This document shows positions 17,789-26,987 of a stretch of 64,000 nucleotides of DNA, piece after piece. Under the pieces are notes generated by a model that was not told where the DNA came from, made no database searches, and was given only the letters and a program-made list of their open reading frames with translations. The position numbers and the translations under genes were made by a program. Location: NCBI RefSeq assembly GCF_000708885.1, contig NZ_JEOE01000006.1:1-64000 (forward strand). Reading direction: 5' to 3'. Origin of the DNA: Cellulomonas sp. HZM (lineage in GTDB: Bacteria; Actinomycetota; Actinomycetes; Actinomycetales; Cellulomonadaceae). Position 1 is the stretch's first letter; each line of letters starts with the position of its first letter.

Positions 17789-17854
17789 GCACCGCACCCT
17801 CTTCCTTCGTGCCTCACGGGCACGCTGGTCCCGCCGTCCTTACCTTGTCCCCCC

Positions 17855-17883
17855 GACGCCGCTCGCGCACGGCGTGCGGCGTC
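17855..17883 (-). terminator. Hairpin at the hisD stop codon
   Basis: GACGCCGC at 17855-17862 pairs with GCGGCGTC at 17876-17883, with a 13-base loop. It overlaps the hisD TGA and stands between hisD and the ole operon, so it may separate the two transcripts. Confidence 0.45.
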
Positions 17884-19204
17884 AGAACCTCGCGCGCACC
17901 GCCTCGCCGTGGGCCGGCAGGCCCTCCGCGTCGGCGAGCGCGACGATCCGGTCCGCGACCTGCCCGAGCGCGTCCGCGTCGTACTCGATCACCTGCACCG
18001 CGCGCAGGAACGAGTGGACGCCCAGGCCGCTCGCGAAGTGCGCGCAACCGCCCGTCGGCAGGACGTGGTTCGAGCCGGCCATGTAGTCACCGAGCGACAC
18101 GGGCGAGTACGCGCCGACGAAGATCGCGCCTGCGCTCGTCACCCGCTCGGCGACTGCAGCGGCGTCGACGGTCTGGATCTCGAGGTGCTCCGCGCCGTAG
18201 GCGTTCACGACGTCGAGGCCCGCCTCGAGGTCGTCGACCAGCACGATCGCCGACTGCGAGCCGTCGAGGGCGGTCGCCACGCGCCCGCGGTGGAACGTCG
18301 AGTCGATGCGGTCGACGAGCTTGGCCTCGACCGCGCCTGCGAGCTCGACGCTCGGCGTGACGAGCACCGCCGCGGCGAGCGGGTCGTGCTCGGCCTGGCT
18401 CACGAGGTCCGCGGCGACGTGCACGGGGTCTGCCGTCGCGTCCGCGAGGATCGCGATCTCCGTGGGGCCCGCCTCGGCGTCGATGCCGACGACGCCGCGC
18501 ACGAGCCGCTTCGCCGCGGCGACGTAGACGTTGCCCGGCCCGGTGACCACGTCGACCGGCTCGCACAGCGTCTCGCCGTCGACCTCCTCGGCACCTGCGG
18601 CGCCGTACGCGAACATGCCGATCGCCTGCGCACCGCCGACCGCGTACACCTCGTCGACCCCCAGGAGCGCGCACGTCGCCAGCACCACCGCGTCCGGGAG
18701 CCCGTCGCTGTCCTTCTGCGGAGGCGACGCGACCGCGAGCGAGCCGACACCTGCCTCCTGCGCTGCGACCACGTTCATGACCACCGACGACGGGTACACG
18801 GCGAGCCCGCCGGGGACGTAGAGCCCGACGCGACGCACGGGGAGCCAGCGCTGACGCACCTGCGCGCCCGGCGCGACCTGCACGGTGAAGTCGTCCGGCC
18901 GCTGCGCGGAGTGGACCTCGCGCACGCGGCGGATCGTCTCCTCGAGCGCCTCGCGCACATCGGGGTCGAGGGCGTCGACCGCGGCGGCCACGTCCTGCGC
19001 GGCGACGCGCAGACGGGCGGGCCGGACGCCGTCGAAGCGCTCGGCGTACTCGCGCAGCGCCACGGCACCGCGGGTCCGCACCGCGTCGAGGATCGGCGCG
19101 ACGACGGCTCCGGCGTGCTCGACGTCGACCTCCGCGCGCGGCAGCTCGGCAAGCAGCTCGCGGCGTGACAGCTCACGTCCGCGCAGGTCGATGCGGGAGA
19201 TCAC
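17882..19204 (-). CDS. hisD: Histidinol dehydrogenase
   Basis: A 440-residue zinc- and NAD-dependent enzyme that oxidises L-histidinol to histidine in two steps. Family blocks are complete: [58 protein letters not shown] (zinc ligand region), [16 protein letters not shown] and GSNHVLPT. It is first in the his order but is cut off from hisC by 4.7 kb of olefin genes. A TAGACT hexamer ends six bases before the GTG at 19204, giving a leaderless start. Confidence 0.96.
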   Translation of the reverse strand: MISRIDLRGRELSRRELLAELPRAEVDVEHAGAVVAPILDAVRTRGAVALREYAERFDGVRPARLRVAAQDVAAAVDALDPDVREALEETIRRVREVHSAQRPDDFTVQVAPGAQVRQRWLPVRRVGLYVPGGLAVYPSSVVMNVVAAQEAGVGSLAVASPPQKDSDGLPDAVVLATCALLGVDEVYAVGGAQAIGMFAYGAAGAEEVDGETLCEPVDVVTGPGNVYVAAAKRLVRGVVGIDAEAGPTEIAILADATADPVHVAADLVSQAEHDPLAAAVLVTPSVELAGAVEAKLVDRIDSTFHRGRVATALDGSQSAIVLVDDLEAGLDVVNAYGAEHLEIQTVDAAAVAERVTSAGAIFVGAYSPVSLGDYMAGSNHVLPTGGCAHFASGLGVHSFLRAVQVIEYDADALGQVADRIVALADAEGLPAHGEAVRARF

Positions 19205-19210
19205 CTCGGG

Positions 19211-19216
19211 AGTCTA
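19211..19216 (-). promoter_or_regulatory. Putative -10 element of leaderless hisD
   Basis: TAGACT on the minus strand, six bases before the GTG at 19204. A TTCGCC about 17 bases further up (19233-19238) is a poor -35. Confidence 0.5.
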
Positions 19217-19272
19217 TGCCGCGCGACCCGCGGGCGAAGGCCCGACGACCGCATCGCGGGCACACTGTGAGC

Positions 19273-19515
19273 ATGAGCACGCGCCCCGTCCCCGGCCCCA
19301 CGACCGTCCCGATCACCGACGACGTCATCCGACTCGGGCAGTTCCTCAAGCTGGCCGGCCTCGCCGACTCGGGCGCGGACGCGCGCACGCTGCTGGAGGA
19401 CGACGCGGTACGGGTCAGCGGCGAGCCCGAGGCGCGCCGCGGCCGCCAGCTGCGGCGCGGCGACGTCGTCGAGGTGGACCTGCCGACCGGGCGCCGCTCG
19501 GTGGTCGTCGGCTGA
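19273..19515 (+). CDS. RNA-binding S4-domain protein
   Basis: An 80-residue protein that is almost only an S4 domain: IRLGQFLKLAGLADSGADA, then a VRVSGEPEARRGRQLRRGDVVEV strand-loop-strand. This matches the YaaA/RlbA-type small S4 proteins that bind structured RNA or ribosomal particles; the target is unknown. Single-gene unit, divergent from hisD and convergent with dnaE. No Shine-Dalgarno is obvious, and a CACACT six bases before the ATG leaves a leaderless message possible. Confidence 0.8.
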   Translation: MSTRPVPGPTTVPITDDVIRLGQFLKLAGLADSGADARTLLEDDAVRVSGEPEARRGRQLRRGDVVEVDLPTGRRSVVVG

Positions 19516-19533
19516 CAGCTGCCCGCGCCGCGG

Positions 19534-22500
19534 TCAGGACGCGAGGCAGCTCGGTCCGAGCAGCGCCTTCAGGTCGCCGAACAGGGACGGCGAGCGCTCG
19601 ACCCGCAGCTGGTCGTCGAGACGCATGACCGTGGCCCGCCCTGGCTGCGTGAGCCGCAGGTGGACCTCGGTGACACCCGGGTGCGTCGAGAGCACCTCCT
19701 TGAGACGCTCGACGAGCGGGGGCGTGCAGCGCGCGACTGCGAGCGAGACGACCACGGGCGAGTCCGCCGTCACCGAGACGTCGGGCAGCGAGACCTCCAT
19801 CGCCTGGAGCTGCATCGTCTCGTCGCGCCGGCGCACGCGACCCTTGAGCACGACGACCGTGTCCTCCGCGAGCACGGTCGAGTACGCGAGGTACGTCTCG
19901 CCGAAGAACATGACCTCGACCGAGCCCTCCATGTCCTCGATCGTCACCGACGCCCAGGGGTTGCCCTGCTTCGACATCTTGCGCTGCAGCGACGAGACGA
20001 GGCCCGCGACGACGACGGTCGAGCCGTCGGGGCGCGCCTCGTCGGCGTTCAGCGTGGCGATCGACACGTCGGCCGCCGCCGCGAGCACGTGCTCGATGCC
20101 CGACAGCGGGTGGTCGCTCACGTAGAGGCCGAGCATCTCCCGCTCGAACGCGAGGCGCTGCTTCTTGTCCCAGTCCGGCAGGTCGGGGATGGCGATCGCG
20201 AAGCCCGGGTCGTCGTCGCCGCCGAACGCGTCGGCGAACAGGTCGAACTGACCCTCCGCCTCCTTGCGCTTGACGCCGATCACCGCGTCGACGGCCTGCT
20301 CGTGCACGAGCAGCAGGGCACGGCGCGGGTGGCCGAGCGAGTCGAACGCGCCGGCCTTGATCAGCGACTCGATGGTCCGCTTGTTGCAGACGACCGCAGG
20401 CACCTTGTCGAGGAAGTCGGTGAACGACGTGAAGGCGCCCTTCTCCTCGCGCGCCCGCACGATCGCGTCCACGACGTTCGCGCCGACGTTGCGCACCGCC
20501 GTGAGGCCGAACCGGATGTCGGTCCCGACGGCTGTGAAGTTCGCCGCCGAGGAGTTGACGTCCGGCGGGAGCACCGTGATGCCCATGTGCCGGCACTCGC
20601 CGAGGTACAGCGCCGACTTGTCCTTGTCGTCGCGCACGCTCGTCAGGAGCGCCGCCATGTACTCGGTCGGGTAGTTCGCCTTGAGGTAGGCCGTCCAGTA
20701 CGACACGACGCCGTACGCCGCCGAGTGCGCCTTGTTGAAGGCGTAGTCGGAGAACGGCAGCAGGATGTCCCACAGCGTCTGCACCGCGGCCATCGAGAAC
20801 CCGCGCTCGACCATGCCGCCCGAGAAGCCCTCGAACTGCTTGTCCAGCTCCGACTTCTTCTTCTTGCCCATCGCGCGGCGCAGGATGTCCGCCTGGCCGA
20901 GCGAGTACCCGGCCACGCGCTGCGCGATGGCCATGACCTGCTCCTGGTAGACGATCAGGCCGTACGTCGTGCCGAGGATGTCCTCGAGCGGCTCGGCCAG
21001 CTCGGGGTGGATCGGCGTGACGTCCTGCATGCCGTTCTTGCGCAGCGCGTAGTTGGTGTGCGAGTTGGCACCCATCGGGCCCGGCCGGTAGAGCGCGCCG
21101 ACCGCGGAGATGTCCTCGAAGTTGTCCGGGCGCATGAGCCGCAGCAGCGTGCGCATGCCGCCGCCGTCGAGCTGGAACACGCCGAGCGTGTCACCGCGCG
21201 AGAGCAGCTCGAAGGTCTTCGGGTCGTCGAGCGTGAGGTCCTCGAGCACGACGGCGTCCTTGCCGTTCATCTCGATGTTCTCGAGCGCGTCGTCGAGGAT
21301 CGTGAGGTTGCGCAGCCCGAGGAAGTCCATCTTGATCAGGCCGAGGCCCTCGGACGTCGGGTAGTCGAACTGGGTGATGACCGCGCCGTCCTGCGGGCGC
21401 CGCATGATCGGGATGATGTCGATCAGCGGAGCGCTCGACATGATCACGCCCGCGGCGTGCACGCCCCACTGCCGCTTCAGGCCCTCGATGCCCTTCGCGA
21501 GCTCGACGACGCGCTGCGCGTCGGGGTCGGCGGCGTGGACCTGCCGGAACTCCTCCGCCTCGTGGTAGCGCTTGTCGGCCGGGTCGAAGATGCCCGTGAG
21601 CGAGATGTCCTTGCCCATGATGGCGGGCGGCATCGCCTTGGTGAGCTTCTCCCCCATCGCGAACGGCAGGCCGAGCAGGCGCGACGAGTCCTTGAGGGCC
21701 TGCTTCGCCTTGATCGTGCCGTAGGTGACGATCTGGGCGACGCGGTCCTCGCCGTACTTGTCCGTGACGTACCGGATGACCTCACCGCGCCGGCGCTCGT
21801 CGAAGTCGACGTCGAAGTCGGGCATCGAGACGCGGTCCGGGTTGAGGAACCGCTCGAAGATCAGGCCGTGCTGCAGCGGGTCGAGGTCGGTGATGCGCAT
21901 CGCGTACGCCGCCATCGAGCCAGCACCGGAACCACGGCCCGGCCCGACGCGGATCCCGTTGTCCTTGGCCCAGTTGATGAAGTCGGCGACCACGAGGAAG
22001 TACCCCGGGAAGCCCATCTGCGTGATGACCCCGGTCTCGTACTCCGCCTGCTTGCGCACCTCGTCGGGGATGCCGCCGGGGTACCGCGCGTGCAGGCCGG
22101 TCTCGACCTCCTTGACGAACCAGCTCGTCTCGTCCTCGCCGGGCGGGCACGGGTAGTTGGGCATGTAGTTGGCCGAGGTGTTGAACGACACCTCGCACTG
22201 CTCGGCGATGCGCAGCGTGTTGTCGCACGCCTGCGGCAGCTCGGACCACGTCCGGCGCATCTCCGCCGCCGACTTCACGTAGTAGCCGGTGCCCTCGAAC
22301 GCGAAGCGGTTGCCGCCCTGCTCGTAGGTGGGCTCGGTGAGCGCCGACCCGGAGTTGATCGCGAGCAGCGCCTCCTGCGAGCCCGCGTCCTCCTTGCGCA
22401 CGTAGTGCAGGTCGTTGGTCGCGACGAGCGGCGCGTCGATCGCCTCCGCGAGCCGCAGCAGGTCCTTGAAGACCCGGGTCTCGATGTCGAGCCCGTGGTC

Positions 22501-23109
22501 CATGAGCTCGACGTAGAAGTAGTCCTTGCCGAAGATGTCCTGCAGCTCGCCCGCGGCCCGCACGGCCTCGTCCCACTGCCCGAGGCGGATGCGCGTCTGC
22601 ACCTCGCCCGACGGGCAGCCCGTGGTCGCGATGAGGCCCTTGCCGTACCGCTCGAGCAGGTCGCGGTCCATGCGCGGCCACTTGCCCATCTGCCCCTCGA
22701 GCGACGCGAGCGAGCTCGCGCGGAACAGGTTGTGCAGGCCCTCGTTGTCACGCGCGAGCAGCGTCATGTGGGTGTACGCACCGCGTGCCGAGACGTCGTC
22801 CGACTCCTGGCCCTGCTGGCCGAAGCGCACGCGCGTCTGGTCGAAGCGGCTGGTGCCCGGCGTGACGTAGGCCTCGATGCCGATGATCGGCTTGATGCCG
22901 GCCGCGGTGGCCTTGGACCAGAAGTCGAACGCCCCGAACAGGTAGCCGTGGTCGGTCGTCGCGATCGCCGTCTGACCGACCCGCTCGACCTCTGCGAACA
23001 GGTCCGGCAGGCGCGCCGCGCCGTCGAGCATCGAGTACTCGGTGTGGACGTGGAGGTGGACGAACGACGAGTCCGCCGGGGTGCTGGTGCTCGCTCCGCC
23101 GGGTGCCAT
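19534..23109 (-). CDS. dnaE: DNA polymerase III alpha subunit
   Basis: The 1191-residue replicative polymerase of the DnaE1 type. The PHP domain is at the N-terminus (FVHLHVHTEYSMLDG, TTDHGYLFG), the polymerase palm carries catalytic aspartates in MPDFDVDFDE (Met429, Asp431, Asp433), followed by the finger (GVHAAGVIMS), helix-hairpin-helix, and a C-terminal OB domain (VVVAGLVSSLQRKMSKQG). Full length, no frameshift. The ATG at 23109 has no Shine-Dalgarno but has TAGACT six bases upstream, so the transcript is probably leaderless. Converges with the S4 gene with only 18 bases between. Confidence 0.97.
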   Translation of the reverse strand: MAPGGASTSTPADSSFVHLHVHTEYSMLDGAARLPDLFAEVERVGQTAIATTDHGYLFGAFDFWSKATAAGIKPIIGIEAYVTPGTSRFDQTRVRFGQQGQESDDVSARGAYTHMTLLARDNEGLHNLFRASSLASLEGQMGKWPRMDRDLLERYGKGLIATTGCPSGEVQTRIRLGQWDEAVRAAGELQDIFGKDYFYVELMDHGLDIETRVFKDLLRLAEAIDAPLVATNDLHYVRKEDAGSQEALLAINSGSALTEPTYEQGGNRFAFEGTGYYVKSAAEMRRTWSELPQACDNTLRIAEQCEVSFNTSANYMPNYPCPPGEDETSWFVKEVETGLHARYPGGIPDEVRKQAEYETGVITQMGFPGYFLVVADFINWAKDNGIRVGPGRGSGAGSMAAYAMRITDLDPLQHGLIFERFLNPDRVSMPDFDVDFDERRRGEVIRYVTDKYGEDRVAQIVTYGTIKAKQALKDSSRLLGLPFAMGEKLTKAMPPAIMGKDISLTGIFDPADKRYHEAEEFRQVHAADPDAQRVVELAKGIEGLKRQWGVHAAGVIMSSAPLIDIIPIMRRPQDGAVITQFDYPTSEGLGLIKMDFLGLRNLTILDDALENIEMNGKDAVVLEDLTLDDPKTFELLSRGDTLGVFQLDGGGMRTLLRLMRPDNFEDISAVGALYRPGPMGANSHTNYALRKNGMQDVTPIHPELAEPLEDILGTTYGLIVYQEQVMAIAQRVAGYSLGQADILRRAMGKKKKSELDKQFEGFSGGMVERGFSMAAVQTLWDILLPFSDYAFNKAHSAAYGVVSYWTAYLKANYPTEYMAALLTSVRDDKDKSALYLGECRHMGITVLPPDVNSSAANFTAVGTDIRFGLTAVRNVGANVVDAIVRAREEKGAFTSFTDFLDKVPAVVCNKRTIESLIKAGAFDSLGHPRRALLLVHEQAVDAVIGVKRKEAEGQFDLFADAFGGDDDPGFAIAIPDLPDWDKKQRLAFEREMLGLYVSDHPLSGIEHVLAAAADVSIATLNADEARPDGSTVVVAGLVSSLQRKMSKQGNPWASVTIEDMEGSVEVMFFGETYLAYSTVLAEDTVVVLKGRVRRRDETMQLQAMEVSLPDVSVTADSPVVVSLAVARCTPPLVERLKEVLSTHPGVTEVHLRLTQPGRATVMRLDDQLRVERSPSLFGDLKALLGPSCLAS

Positions 23110-23115
23110 GCGAGG

Positions 23116-23121
23116 AGTCTA
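23116..23121 (-). promoter_or_regulatory. Putative -10 element of leaderless dnaE
   Basis: TAGACT, six bases before the dnaE ATG; the ten bases TAGACTCCT.G match the lspA start region almost exactly. Confidence 0.5.
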
Positions 23122-23174
23122 GGTCGCCCCACCGACACGTCCGGACCGACGTGCCACGCCGTTCGGCCCGCGCG

Positions 23175-24110
23175 TCAGCGGTAGCCCGCGGACACCACGT
23201 CCAGGGCGTGCTGCAGGTCCGCCGGGTACTCGCTCGTGACCTCGAGCCACGCACCCGTCGAGGGGTGCTCGAAGCCGAGACGCACCGCGTGCAGCCACTG
23301 CCGCGACAGGCCGACGCGGGCCGCGAGGGCCGGGTCGGCCCCGTACGTGAGGTCGCCCACGCAGGGGTGGCGCAGCGCCGAGAAGTGCACCCGGATCTGG
23401 TGCGTGCGGCCGGTCTCGAGGTGCACCTCGACGAGCGACGCGGCAGGGAACATCTCGAGCAGCTCGTAGTGCGTGACGCTCGGCTTGCCGTCGGCCACCA
23501 CCGCGAACTTCCAGTCCGACGACGGGTGCCGGCCGATGGGTGCGTCGATCGTGCCCGTCGTCGGCTCCGGGTGGCCCTGGACGAGCGCGTGGTAGACCTT
23601 CTCGACCGTGCGCTCCTTGAACGCGCGCTTGAGCACGGTGTACGCGTGCTCGCTCTTGGCGACGACCATCAGACCGCTCGTGCCGACGTCCAGCCGGTGC
23701 ACGACGCCCTGGCGCTCCGCCGCCCCGGACGTCGCGATGCGGTAGCCCGCCGCGGCGAGCGCGCCGACGACCGTCGGCCCCGTCCAGCCGGGTGACGGGT
23801 GCGCGGCGACGCCGACGGGCTTGTCCACGACCACGACGTCGTCGTCGTCGTGGACGATCCCCATGCCGGGCACGGGCTCGGGCACGACCTCGACCGTCGG
23901 CGCGGCGACGTCGGGGATCTCGACCTCGAGCCACGCGCCCGCGACGAGGCGGTCCGACTTGCCGACGACGCGGCCGTCGACGCTCACGCCGCCGGCCGCG
24001 GCGATCTCGGCCGCGCGCGTGCGGGAGAACCCCAGGAGGCGCGACAGCGCGGCGTCGACACGCTCGCCCGCGAGCCCGTCGGGGACGGGGAGCTGCCGGA
24101 CCTCAGGCAC
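23175..24110 (-). CDS. rluD: RluD-type 23S rRNA pseudouridine synthase
   Basis: A 311-residue RluA-family enzyme. It starts with an S4 RNA-binding domain ([20 protein letters not shown], residues about 15-75), followed by the catalytic domain with Asp141 in [15 protein letters not shown] and the later [10 protein letters not shown] motif. The closest role is making pseudouridines in helix 69 of 23S rRNA, but RluA-family members are hard to separate by sequence alone. Its GTG lies eight bases inside the end of lspA, so the two are co-translated. Confidence 0.9.
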   Translation of the reverse strand: MPEVRQLPVPDGLAGERVDAALSRLLGFSRTRAAEIAAAGGVSVDGRVVGKSDRLVAGAWLEVEIPDVAAPTVEVVPEPVPGMGIVHDDDDVVVVDKPVGVAAHPSPGWTGPTVVGALAAAGYRIATSGAAERQGVVHRLDVGTSGLMVVAKSEHAYTVLKRAFKERTVEKVYHALVQGHPEPTTGTIDAPIGRHPSSDWKFAVVADGKPSVTHYELLEMFPAASLVEVHLETGRTHQIRVHFSALRHPCVGDLTYGADPALAARVGLSRQWLHAVRLGFEHPSTGAWLEVTSEYPADLQHALDVVSAGYR

Positions 24111-24687
24111 CGTTCGTCGCCTCGCCGGTCCGCCCGGTGGACGCCTCGGCGTGCTCGTCCGGCTCGTCGTCGCCGCGCCGGTCACCGTCGCGCGAGCCGT
24201 CGAGGTGCACGCCGAGCAGCACCGCGAGCACGATGAGGACCGCGGCGACGACGATCGCGATGTCGGCGACGTTGCCGACGAACAGGTCCCCGTAGGCGAT
24301 GAAGTCCACGACGTGCCCCCGGGCGAACCCGGGCTCGCGCACCAGGCGGTCGACGAGGTTGCCGATCGCCCCGCCGAGCAGGAGGCCGAGCGAGACCGCC
24401 CACAGCATCGAGCCGATGCGACGAGACGCCCGCACGACGAGCACGACCACGCCCAGCGCGACCAGCGTCAGCACCCACGTCATGCCCGTCGCGATCGACA
24501 GCGCCGCACCCGGGTTGAACACGAGCTGGAAGCCGAGCGCGTGACCGAGCAGGTCCGTGCGCTCACCCGGGACGAGCGAGCTCAGGGCCCACCGCTTGGA
24601 GAGCTGGTCGACGACGAGCACGACCACGGCGACGACCGTGAGCGTGACGAGCAGGCGGCGCGAGCCGGCCGAGGGCGAAGAGGGCAC
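24103..24687 (-). CDS. lspA: Lipoprotein signal peptidase II
   Basis: A 194-residue membrane aspartyl protease that removes signal peptides from prolipoproteins. Four hydrophobic segments are visible (about residues 11-27, 62-80, 90-107 and 133-155). The two catalytic aspartates are in [12 protein letters not shown] and NVADIAIV; the NPGAALSI motif is also present. The acidic, Asp/Glu-rich C-terminal tail (from about residue 165) is longer than in many homologues. A TAGACT six bases before the GTG at 24687 gives lspA its own leaderless promoter next to the end of the zinc-finger gene. Confidence 0.95.
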   Translation of the reverse strand: MPSSPSAGSRRLLVTLTVVAVVVLVVDQLSKRWALSSLVPGERTDLLGHALGFQLVFNPGAALSIATGMTWVLTLVALGVVVLVVRASRRIGSMLWAVSLGLLLGGAIGNLVDRLVREPGFARGHVVDFIAYGDLFVGNVADIAIVVAAVLIVLAVLLGVHLDGSRDGDRRGDDEPDEHAEASTGRTGEATNGA

Positions 24688-24693
24688 CGCAGG

Positions 24694-24699
24694 AGTCTA
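24694..24699 (-). promoter_or_regulatory. Putative -10 element of leaderless lspA
   Basis: TAGACT on the minus strand, six bases before the GTG at 24687. Confidence 0.5.
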
Positions 24700-24707
24700 G
24701 GGGCGGC

Positions 24708-25172
24708 TCAGCGCCGCTCCTCCCGCTGCTTGCACGCGACGCACAGCGTGGCACGCGGGAACGCCTGCACACGGGCCTTGCCGATCGCCTGGCCGCACGA
24801 CTCGCACGTGCCGAAAGTGCCGGCCTGGATACGGGCCAGGGCGCGCTGCGTCTGGCCGAGCATGTCGCGCGTGTTGTTCACGAGCGTGAGCTCCTGCTCG
24901 CGCTCGAGGGCCGACGAGCCCGAGTCGGCCTGGTCGTCGCCGGCGCCGTCGCCGGAGTTCCGCAGGAGGTCGGACAGCTCCGCGTCCGCCGCGGCGAGCT
25001 CGGCCGTGAGCCGGTCGATGTCGGACGTCAGCTCGTCGGCGACCGCACGGACCTCCTTGGTGGTCCACGCCGACTCACCGTCGCGCACCGGGAACTGACG
25101 GACGAGCTTGGACAGCTCCTTGGCGTCGGTCAGGTCGACCGTGCCGAGCGCGTCGTTGATGGCCACGACCAT
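24708..25172 (-). CDS. TraR/DksA-family zinc-finger protein
   Basis: A 154-residue protein with a central coiled coil (about residues 40-110, EVRAVADELTSDIDRLTAEL) and a four-cysteine zinc finger at the C-terminus (CESCG and CVACK). That is the DksA/TraR layout, which in proteobacteria binds the RNA polymerase secondary channel; in actinobacteria the role is less certain. ATG 25172 is given, but GTG 25166, two codons in, has the run GGGGG at six-base spacing and may be the true start. It has its own promoter and is followed by lspA and rluD. Confidence 0.85.
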   Translation of the reverse strand: MVVAINDALGTVDLTDAKELSKLVRQFPVRDGESAWTTKEVRAVADELTSDIDRLTAELAAADAELSDLLRNSGDGAGDDQADSGSSALEREQELTLVNNTRDMLGQTQRALARIQAGTFGTCESCGQAIGKARVQAFPRATLCVACKQREERR

Positions 25173-25195
25173 CCCCCTGTCTGTGAGGTCACGTG

Positions 25196-25224
25196 ACTGT
25201 AGACGTGGTGATCTGAGGACACAA
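25196..25224 (-). promoter_or_regulatory. Promoter of the TraR/DksA gene
   Basis: On the minus strand, -35 TTGTGT (25219-25224), a 17-base spacer and -10 TACAGT (25196-25201). The start of transcription would be near 25189, giving a leader of about 15-20 bases. Confidence 0.6.
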
Positions 25225-25226
25225 CA

Positions 25227-25255
25227 CGCCACGCCGGGTGAATCCCGGCGTGGCG
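25227..25255 (-). terminator. Strong terminator after wag31
   Basis: CGCCACGCCGGG (25227-25238), loop TGAAT, and the exact complement (25244-25255): a perfect 12-bp stem 22 bases after the wag31 stop. It ends the dcw transcript before the TraR/DksA promoter. Confidence 0.85.
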
Positions 25256-25277
25256 CGCTGCTGACGTGCGGTGAGAC

Positions 25278-25976
25278 CTAGAGGTTGGGCGAGTCCTGGC
25301 CCGGCTGCGACTGGTTCGAGCGCGGGGGCAGGGCGTTGCCACGGTTGTCGAGGTCGCCGAGCAGGTTCTCGAGGTAGCTCTTCAGGCGTGTGCGGTAGTC
25401 CCGCTCGAAGACTCGCAGCTCGTCGATCTTGCGCTCGAGGAGCGAACGCTCCTGCTCGAGCTGGCCGAGCGTGCGCTGCGACGTCTCCTCCGCCTCGCGG
25501 ACGATGCGCGTGGCCTGGTTCTTGGCCTCGGAGACGAGCCGCTCGGACTCCTCCTGGCCGCTGCGCACGTAGTCGTCGTGGAGCTTCTGCGCGAGCTGGA
25601 GCATGCCGGTGGCCGACTCGGGCTCGTTGGGACGCTGGCCCGTCACGGGTGCGACGACCGGGGCGGGTGCGACGACCGGCGCGGCCTGCACGGGCTCCGG
25701 TGCGGCGACGGGAGCCGGCACGGGCTCGGGCTCGGGCGTCGGCTCCGGCTTGGCGGCGGGCGCCGCCTGCTGCGCGCCGGTGCGGCTGAGCTCGGCGATG
25801 CGACGCTCGGCGGCGGCGAGCTTGGTCTTGAGGTCCTCGTTCTCGCCCTGCACCTCGCGGAGCGTGTTCACGACCTCGTCGAGGAAGTCGTCGACCTCGT
25901 CCTGGTCGTAGCCCTCGCGGAACTTGGTCGCCTGGAACTTCTTGTTCAGCACCTCGTCAGCGGTCAGCAGTGCCAT
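25278..25976 (-). CDS. wag31: DivIVA-family polar growth protein Wag31
   Basis: A 232-residue coiled-coil protein that marks negatively curved membrane and directs polar cell wall growth. The N-terminal DivIVA domain is intact (LTADEVLNKKFQATKFREGYD, then DEVDDFLDEVV), and is followed by a first coil to about residue 67. A Pro/Ala/Val/Glu-rich linker (about 70-115) separates it from a second coil rich in Glu/Arg (about 125-210). The ATG at 25976 has GAGGTGA at six-base spacing. It is the last gene of the dcw block, as usual in actinobacteria. Confidence 0.95.
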   Translation of the reverse strand: MALLTADEVLNKKFQATKFREGYDQDEVDDFLDEVVNTLREVQGENEDLKTKLAAAERRIAELSRTGAQQAAPAAKPEPTPEPEPVPAPVAAPEPVQAAPVVAPAPVVAPVTGQRPNEPESATGMLQLAQKLHDDYVRSGQEESERLVSEAKNQATRIVREAEETSQRTLGQLEQERSLLERKIDELRVFERDYRTRLKSYLENLLGDLDNRGNALPPRSNQSQPGQDSPNL

Positions 25977-26101
25977 GGTCGTCACCTCTGTCAGGTCGAA
26001 CTGGTCGGGCCGGCGGCAGTCCACCGACCACCTCGGGCCACCGTAGCGGACAATGCGCAGGTCGCACGTCGCCTGCGCGGTCGTTTCGTCGGGTGCCGCG
26101 C

Positions 26102-26395
26102 TCAGCGCTCGGCGGCGCTCCCGAGCACCGACAGGCCGATCGTGCAGGCCAGGAACAGCACCATGAAGGCGAGGTCCAGGCTCACCTGGCCGATGCGGAG
26201 CGGCGGGATGACGCGTCGCAGCAGGCGCAGCGGCGGGTCGGTCACGGTGTACGTCGACTCGGCGAGCACGAGCGCGATGCCGCGCGGGCGCCAGTCGCGC
26301 GCGAACACCTGCACCCAGTCGAGCACGAGGCGCGCCAGGAGGAGCAGGAAGAACAGCAGCAGTGCGAGGTAGGCGACCGTGAGGACGACGTGCAC
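26102..26395 (-). CDS. YggT-family membrane protein
   Basis: A 97-residue protein with two hydrophobic segments (about residues 3-27 and 75-92) around a basic loop with DWVQVFARDWRPRG and DPPLRLLRRVIPPLR, the family signature. YggT/YlmG proteins sit next to sepF in Gram-positives and cyanobacteria and are linked to division or osmotic behaviour, mechanism unknown. Starts GTG at 26395, three bases after the sepF stop. Confidence 0.9.
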   Translation of the reverse strand: MHVVLTVAYLALLLFFLLLLARLVLDWVQVFARDWRPRGIALVLAESTYTVTDPPLRLLRRVIPPLRIGQVSLDLAFMVLFLACTIGLSVLGSAAER

Positions 26396-26398
26396 GCG

Positions 26399-26878
26399 TC
26401 AGCTCTGGTTGTAGAAGCCGGCGCGCGTCGCACCCTCGGGCGCGGGACCCTCGCCCGAGACCTCGACGTGCGACGGCGACAGCAGGAACACCTTGTTGGT
26501 GACGCGCTCGATCGCCCCGTGCAGGCCGAAGATCAGGCCCGCGGAGAAGTCGACGAGACGCTTGGCGTCCGCGTCGTCCATGTCGGTGAGGTTCATGATC
26601 ACGGGCGTGCCCTCGCGGAACGCCTCGCCGATCTTGCGCGCGTCGTTGTACGAGCGCGGGTGGATCGTCGTGATGCGCCGCAGGTCGCCCGCGGGCTGCT
26701 CGTGCTGCACGACCGCCGTCCGCGTGGGACGCAGCGGGGTGACCTGGGCCTCGTAGTCCTGCTGCTCCACCGGCGCGTCCCCCCCGTGGTCGTACTCGTC
26801 GAGGTACTCCCCCTCGTGGCCCTGCTGCTCGTCGGCCAGGCCGAGGTACAGCATCGTCTTGCGCAGCGCTCCGGCCAT
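26399..26878 (-). CDS. sepF: Cell division protein SepF
   Basis: A 159-residue FtsZ partner that tethers the Z-ring to the membrane, which matters here because no ftsA is present. The N-terminal membrane-binding helix is [14 protein letters not shown], followed by an acidic linker ([15 protein letters not shown]). The C-terminal FtsZ-binding domain runs from about residue 70, with [40 protein letters not shown] and [15 protein letters not shown]. Its own promoter lies upstream across the pgeF stop. Confidence 0.96.
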   Translation of the reverse strand: MAGALRKTMLYLGLADEQQGHEGEYLDEYDHGGDAPVEQQDYEAQVTPLRPTRTAVVQHEQPAGDLRRITTIHPRSYNDARKIGEAFREGTPVIMNLTDMDDADAKRLVDFSAGLIFGLHGAIERVTNKVFLLSPSHVEVSGEGPAPEGATRAGFYNQS

Positions 26879-26959
26879 GGCCCTCGCCCCTCCCCGGACA
26901 GCTCCGGCACGTCTGTTTCGTCGGTCCCGGCGCGTACGGCCGGTCCCACCTCGCTGGCC

Positions 26960-26987
26960 ACGCTAGCAACGCGTGGCGTGGTGTCAG
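26960..26987 (-). promoter_or_regulatory. Putative sepF promoter
   Basis: Minus strand -35 CTGACA (26982-26987), 16-base spacer, -10 TAGCGT (26960-26965). It overlaps the pgeF stop codon. The -35 and spacer length are the same as in the ftsZ promoter proposed at 29105-29133. Confidence 0.5.
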
